Assembly (NCBI RefSeq): GCF_004402235.1
Contig: NZ_SOFS01000036.1
Span: 1-62,201 of the forward strand
Origin: Cryobacterium glucosi
Lineage (GTDB): Bacteria > Actinomycetota > Actinomycetes > Actinomycetales > Microbacteriaceae
Direction of reading: 5' to 3'
DNA: 62,201 nt
Shown: piece after piece, positions 59,546-62,201 of the stretch
Layout: each line of letters begins with the position of its first letter
Numbering within the stretch: position 1 is the stretch's first letter
Translations under genes and position numbers: made by a program
The notes under the pieces: generated by a model
Databases searched by the model: none
Told to the model about the DNA's origin: nothing
What the model saw: the letters and a program-made list of their open reading frames with translations, nothing else

Positions 59546-60664
59546 ATGTACAGAAAATCGCCGGCCAGTAAGTTCGACGCGTTATATCTCGCCGTCCTTC
59601 CCTTCTATCGGGAATATTGCATCCAGGAGCTCAAAGCTGATTTGTCTTTGGACGTGATCCTGTTTGCTGGTGATCGGCACGTCGATCCCACTATTCGAAC
59701 CGGAATCAGTAGGTCCTTATATGTGCAAGTTAGAAACTACGTCCTTGCCGGACGCGTACTTGTCCAGCTGGGGGGGTGGCGCACAGCGATCAGCGCCAAG
59801 ACCACGATCCTCGACCTCAATCCGCGCAGCCTCACGGCGTGGACATTGCTGGGTTTGAGACGCATTCTGGGTAGGCGAACGCTCCTATGGGGCCATTTGC
59901 ACCCTCGCTCCGGAAGAGGCAGTAGGACGGCGGTGCTACGCCGCTCGATGCGGCGTCTTTCGAACGGGACGGTGCTTTACGGGTACGATAGCGTTCCCTT
60001 TGCGCTCGCAGAGCTCCCAGGGTCGCCCGTCTGGGTGGCGCCGAACTCTTTGTACGCAAGGGATGCCTTGACTGTACCGGCCAATGAAGGCCCGTACACC
60101 AGCGTCCTGTACGTGGGGCGCCTCGTTTCCGATAAGAAAGTAGACCTGCTCATCCGAGGATTCTTGAGGAGCGATCTTGCCACCCGCGGCGTGCAGCTTG
60201 TCATCGTAGGAGAGGGCGCCGAACGCAAGGCCCTCGCCGACCTTGTTTCGGAGCTGGGCGGCAATGCTTCGGTAACCTTTCTCGGCCAGGTCGCCGATGT
60301 GAATGAACTTCGCCATCTCTATGAAGACGCTCTGTGCTCCGTATCGCCGGGTTACGTTGGGCTAAGCCTCACACAAAGCCTCGGGTTTGGCGTTCCTATG
60401 CTGATCTCAAGGGACGAACCGCATTCTCCTGAACTCGAGCTCGCTCGAATCGGTGGCGTCGAGTTCTTCGAGACTGACTCGCCGCTTGCACTTGCGGCCG
60501 CTCTTGATGCGCTCGCGCCTGCCGGCAGTGCATGCGAGCGACAGCGAATCAGCATCGCAATTCGGAAGACATATTCGGCGGAAGCCATGGCGGCGGGGAT
60601 CGCGTCGGCACTCAAAAACACCAAACAGGAACTCGGAGATGATGGATGGCCGTCGAATCGGTAG
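59546..60664 (+). CDS. Family 4 (GT-B) glycosyltransferase
   Basis: This 372-residue GT-B enzyme has a C-terminal nucleotide-sugar domain with [39 protein letters not shown] and a late [21 protein letters not shown] (donor-binding E/G region). The N domain is [15 protein letters not shown]. It should add a sugar to the EPS repeat unit. GAGAGGT at the right spacing fixes ATG at 59546. The longer frame to 59354 runs in another frame through the previous gene and is unlikely. It overlaps the next acyltransferase by 19 bp. Confidence 0.9.
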   Translation: MYRKSPASKFDALYLAVLPFYREYCIQELKADLSLDVILFAGDRHVDPTIRTGISRSLYVQVRNYVLAGRVLVQLGGWRTAISAKTTILDLNPRSLTAWTLLGLRRILGRRTLLWGHLHPRSGRGSRTAVLRRSMRRLSNGTVLYGYDSVPFALAELPGSPVWVAPNSLYARDALTVPANEGPYTSVLYVGRLVSDKKVDLLIRGFLRSDLATRGVQLVIVGEGAERKALADLVSELGGNASVTFLGQVADVNELRHLYEDALCSVSPGYVGLSLTQSLGFGVPMLISRDEPHSPELELARIGGVEFFETDSPLALAAALDALAPAGSACERQRISIAIRKTYSAEAMAAGIASALKNTKQELGDDGWPSNR

Positions 60665-61245
60665 TCAAGGTGCCCAAGAACCGCAGCCGTATCCCAGCAC
60701 CGCTAGAGGGAGTTGTTCGTGCATTGCAGCGACGACTAATGATCCATGGGCCGGTGACGTACGGCAAGAACTTGCGAATGGGTAATGACAGCACCTTGAG
60801 TTCGGTGCACGGGCTCAGAGTCGGTCACAATGTTTCGATTGGCCAACGCACAGTCATCGAAGTCGACGGTGCAATCGGAGACTACTGCCTGATTGGGCGC
60901 GGAGTGCAGATTGTCGGTCGTGTGGATCATTCGATCGACGAGGTGGGAATTCCAATGGCGTTCTCGACGTGGGTTGGAGATCGACCCGCAGTCCCGCAGG
61001 ATGCCGTACAGATTGGAAGTGATGTGTGGATTGGCGGTGGCGTCATTATTCTCGGTGGGGTCACTATCGGCGAGGGGGCCGTGCTTGGCGCTGGCGCTGT
61101 GGTGACACATGACATTGAGCCTTACGGAATTGCCGTCGGGAATCCCGCTCGAGTCATCCGGAAACGATTCGATTCTGATGCTCAGAGGCACGCGCACAGT
61201 ACAGCTCTCCGTGTCGATAGTTCCGACGTGAGCGATAAGGGGTAG
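60646..61245 (+). CDS. Hexapeptide acyltransferase
   Basis: This 199-residue left-handed beta-helix acyltransferase has an N-terminal helix, then hexapeptide repeats ([52 protein letters not shown]) and an AVGNPARVI ending. The catalytic His of the family falls in VDHSIDEV. It likely acetylates an EPS sugar. It overlaps the previous gene by 19 bp, showing operon coupling. The next gene converges. Confidence 0.88.
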   Translation: MAVESVVKVPKNRSRIPAPLEGVVRALQRRLMIHGPVTYGKNLRMGNDSTLSSVHGLRVGHNVSIGQRTVIEVDGAIGDYCLIGRGVQIVGRVDHSIDEVGIPMAFSTWVGDRPAVPQDAVQIGSDVWIGGGVIILGGVTIGEGAVLGAGAVVTHDIEPYGIAVGNPARVIRKRFDSDAQRHAHSTALRVDSSDVSDKG

Positions 61246-61376
61246 CTGAGCACATCACCGCAATCTCTTTCGTGTCTTGCCGCGGTGGCGCGAGGCAGAT
61301 CTGGAGCCGGTGTGAAGCGCTGCCAAAATCTAGTTAGACAGGCGACTCGTTTCCGGAGCGCCATCGAGTCAATACC

Positions 61377-61964
61377 TTATGCGCGGAATCGCGGGCCGAG
61401 ATCCTCTGGGCTACGGGGGCCCCAGACCCGATTTGCAGGAATCGCACCGTTCACAGTTGTTCCGGGTGTCACGAGTGCCGAACGACCGATATCAGCGCCG
61501 CCGAGGACAATGCATCGGGAAGTCACCCAGGCCCCGTCGCCTATTCGGATCGCCTTAGTAATCAGCGCCATGTCGCGACGATGGGCGTGGCTGCCTGTCG
61601 TTAGGAGTGTCTCCTGCGAGATTGAAACGTCATGTCCGATAAATACTTCGTCTTGATTGTGGAACCAAACCCCTTCCCCGATCCAAGAGTTCGCTCCTAC
61701 GTGTAGCTTCCACGGGAACTTCACTCGGGTTCTGGGGCGGAATATGACACCTGGGCCAATGTCTGCACCGAATGCCCTCAGTACTCGAACGCGAAGCCCG
61801 GAACTGACTTGCCATGGATTCGTAACGAATAGCAACTCTGCTGCAGCCCACAGATAGATCACAAACCTAGGGCGGTCCCATGCTTCTCTCGAGCCAGGCG
61901 CTGCAGCAAGGCTGATGACCGGAATCTCAATTGGGTCCAATTCATCAGACGGCCTATTCGTCAT
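61377..61964 (-). CDS. WcaF/colanic-acid-type acetyltransferase
   Basis: This 195-residue hexapeptide acyltransferase has the WcaF arrangement: FVIYLWAAAELLFVTNPW, LRVRVLRAFGADIGPG, VKFPWKL, then IGEGVWFHNQDEVFIGHDVSISQE with a TTGSHAH catalytic segment and NRVWG near the end. ATG at 61964 has GAGGA five bases upstream; the longer frame reads into the IS-like repeats. It runs opposite to the rest of the operon. The product most likely O-acetylates the EPS. Confidence 0.88.
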   Translation of the reverse strand: MTNRPSDELDPIEIPVISLAAAPGSREAWDRPRFVIYLWAAAELLFVTNPWQVSSGLRVRVLRAFGADIGPGVIFRPRTRVKFPWKLHVGANSWIGEGVWFHNQDEVFIGHDVSISQETLLTTGSHAHRRDMALITKAIRIGDGAWVTSRCIVLGGADIGRSALVTPGTTVNGAIPANRVWGPRSPEDLGPRFRA

Positions 61965-62099
61965 CTTGTCCTCGCCGTGCGTCGCGGATGGTCCTCCCGT
62001 GGGACAGACCCTAGGGATTTCGGTCAACACCGTAATCCTAGGGCCCACGTTCGCCTGCAACAGGGGTAGGAATCGCGCTCGGCTGAAACGGGTGTCGGC

Positions 62100-62190
62100 G
62101 GCCATGACAAGCTGCCCATAGGCGGCCACGGAACTGCCCACTGACGGCCAGGAAAACTGCCCGCTGGTGGCCATGAGATCTGCCCACTTC
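62100..62190. mobile_element. IS21-like terminal repeats (element continues past window)
   Basis: Four degenerate direct repeats with core GGCCA...CTGCCC lie at 62100, 62124, 62146 and 62169, spaced 22-24 bp. Such tandem multi-site ends are typical of IS21-family elements and mark transposase-binding sites. The transposase genes would lie beyond 62201. The family call rests on pattern only. Confidence 0.5.
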
Positions 62191-62201
62191 CTGGTCTGAA
62201 C

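Overview
This is a high-GC actinobacterial chromosome segment. The frequent GGATGCC/GGCATCC words, the rpoB/rpoC sequences, the many TTG/GTG starts and the gene families point to Microbacteriaceae (Cryobacterium/Leifsonia-like); the genus cannot be fixed from the sequence alone. No rRNA, tRNA or CRISPR array was seen.

Region 1 (1-22.4 kb) is mostly core or accessory chromosome. It opens with an insertion-sequence-like end (1-105) abutting a two-component system. Then come a GNAT acetyltransferase, a DEAD-box RNA helicase, a DUF1684/SRPBCC pair, an EVE-domain protein, a coiled-coil membrane protein, a ComB-like phosphatase, a DUF427 protein, a TDT-family transporter, a NERD protein, a frameshifted chitin-binding-module remnant, a SprT-like protein, a sorbosone/glucose dehydrogenase lipoprotein and a TPR protein. 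A 7-kb gene encodes a 2,346-residue protein that joins an N-terminal multi-pass membrane domain to a long array of Ig-like and InlB-like repeats. A spermidine-synthase-like gene follows.

Region 2 (22.4-30.3 kb) is the rpoB-rpoC operon, with a promoter, a leader and a strong terminator. Region 3 (30.4-38.8 kb) encodes an intact GGDEF-EAL protein, a lipoprotein, a secreted protein, a chaplin-like repeat protein with an LASTG sorting signal, and a membrane protein with a variant leucine-rich repeat.

Region 4 (38.8-62.2 kb) is an exopolysaccharide (EPS) locus with c-di-GMP genes at its edge. An intact divergent block is present: GGDEF-EAL on the minus strand, then Wzz/tyrosine kinase, low-molecular-weight tyrosine phosphatase, a beta-propeller membrane protein and a polyprenyl glycosylphosphotransferase on the plus strand. 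Just left of it (38.8-40.4 kb) lies what looks like a collapsed duplicate of the same block: a GGDEF-EAL remnant with a frameshift and an amber codon, fused head to head with a glycosylphosphotransferase remnant. To the right a second Wzz-kinase and a second glycosylphosphotransferase lead a long EPS operon: Wzx flippase, three glycosyltransferases, three left-handed beta-helix acyltransferases and a Wzy polymerase. Base composition drops part-way through the DUF4012 gene (about 49.6 kb) and stays lower to the window end, where IS21-like terminal repeats appear. This fits an imported or exchanged EPS cassette bounded by mobile DNA.

Working model: the kinase and phosphatase would control Wzz/Wzy-dependent polymer assembly on undecaprenyl phosphate, c-di-GMP proteins would tune it, and sortase-anchored chaplin-like and LASTG proteins plus the giant Ig protein would build the cell surface. 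This functional linkage is inferred from gene order and family knowledge.
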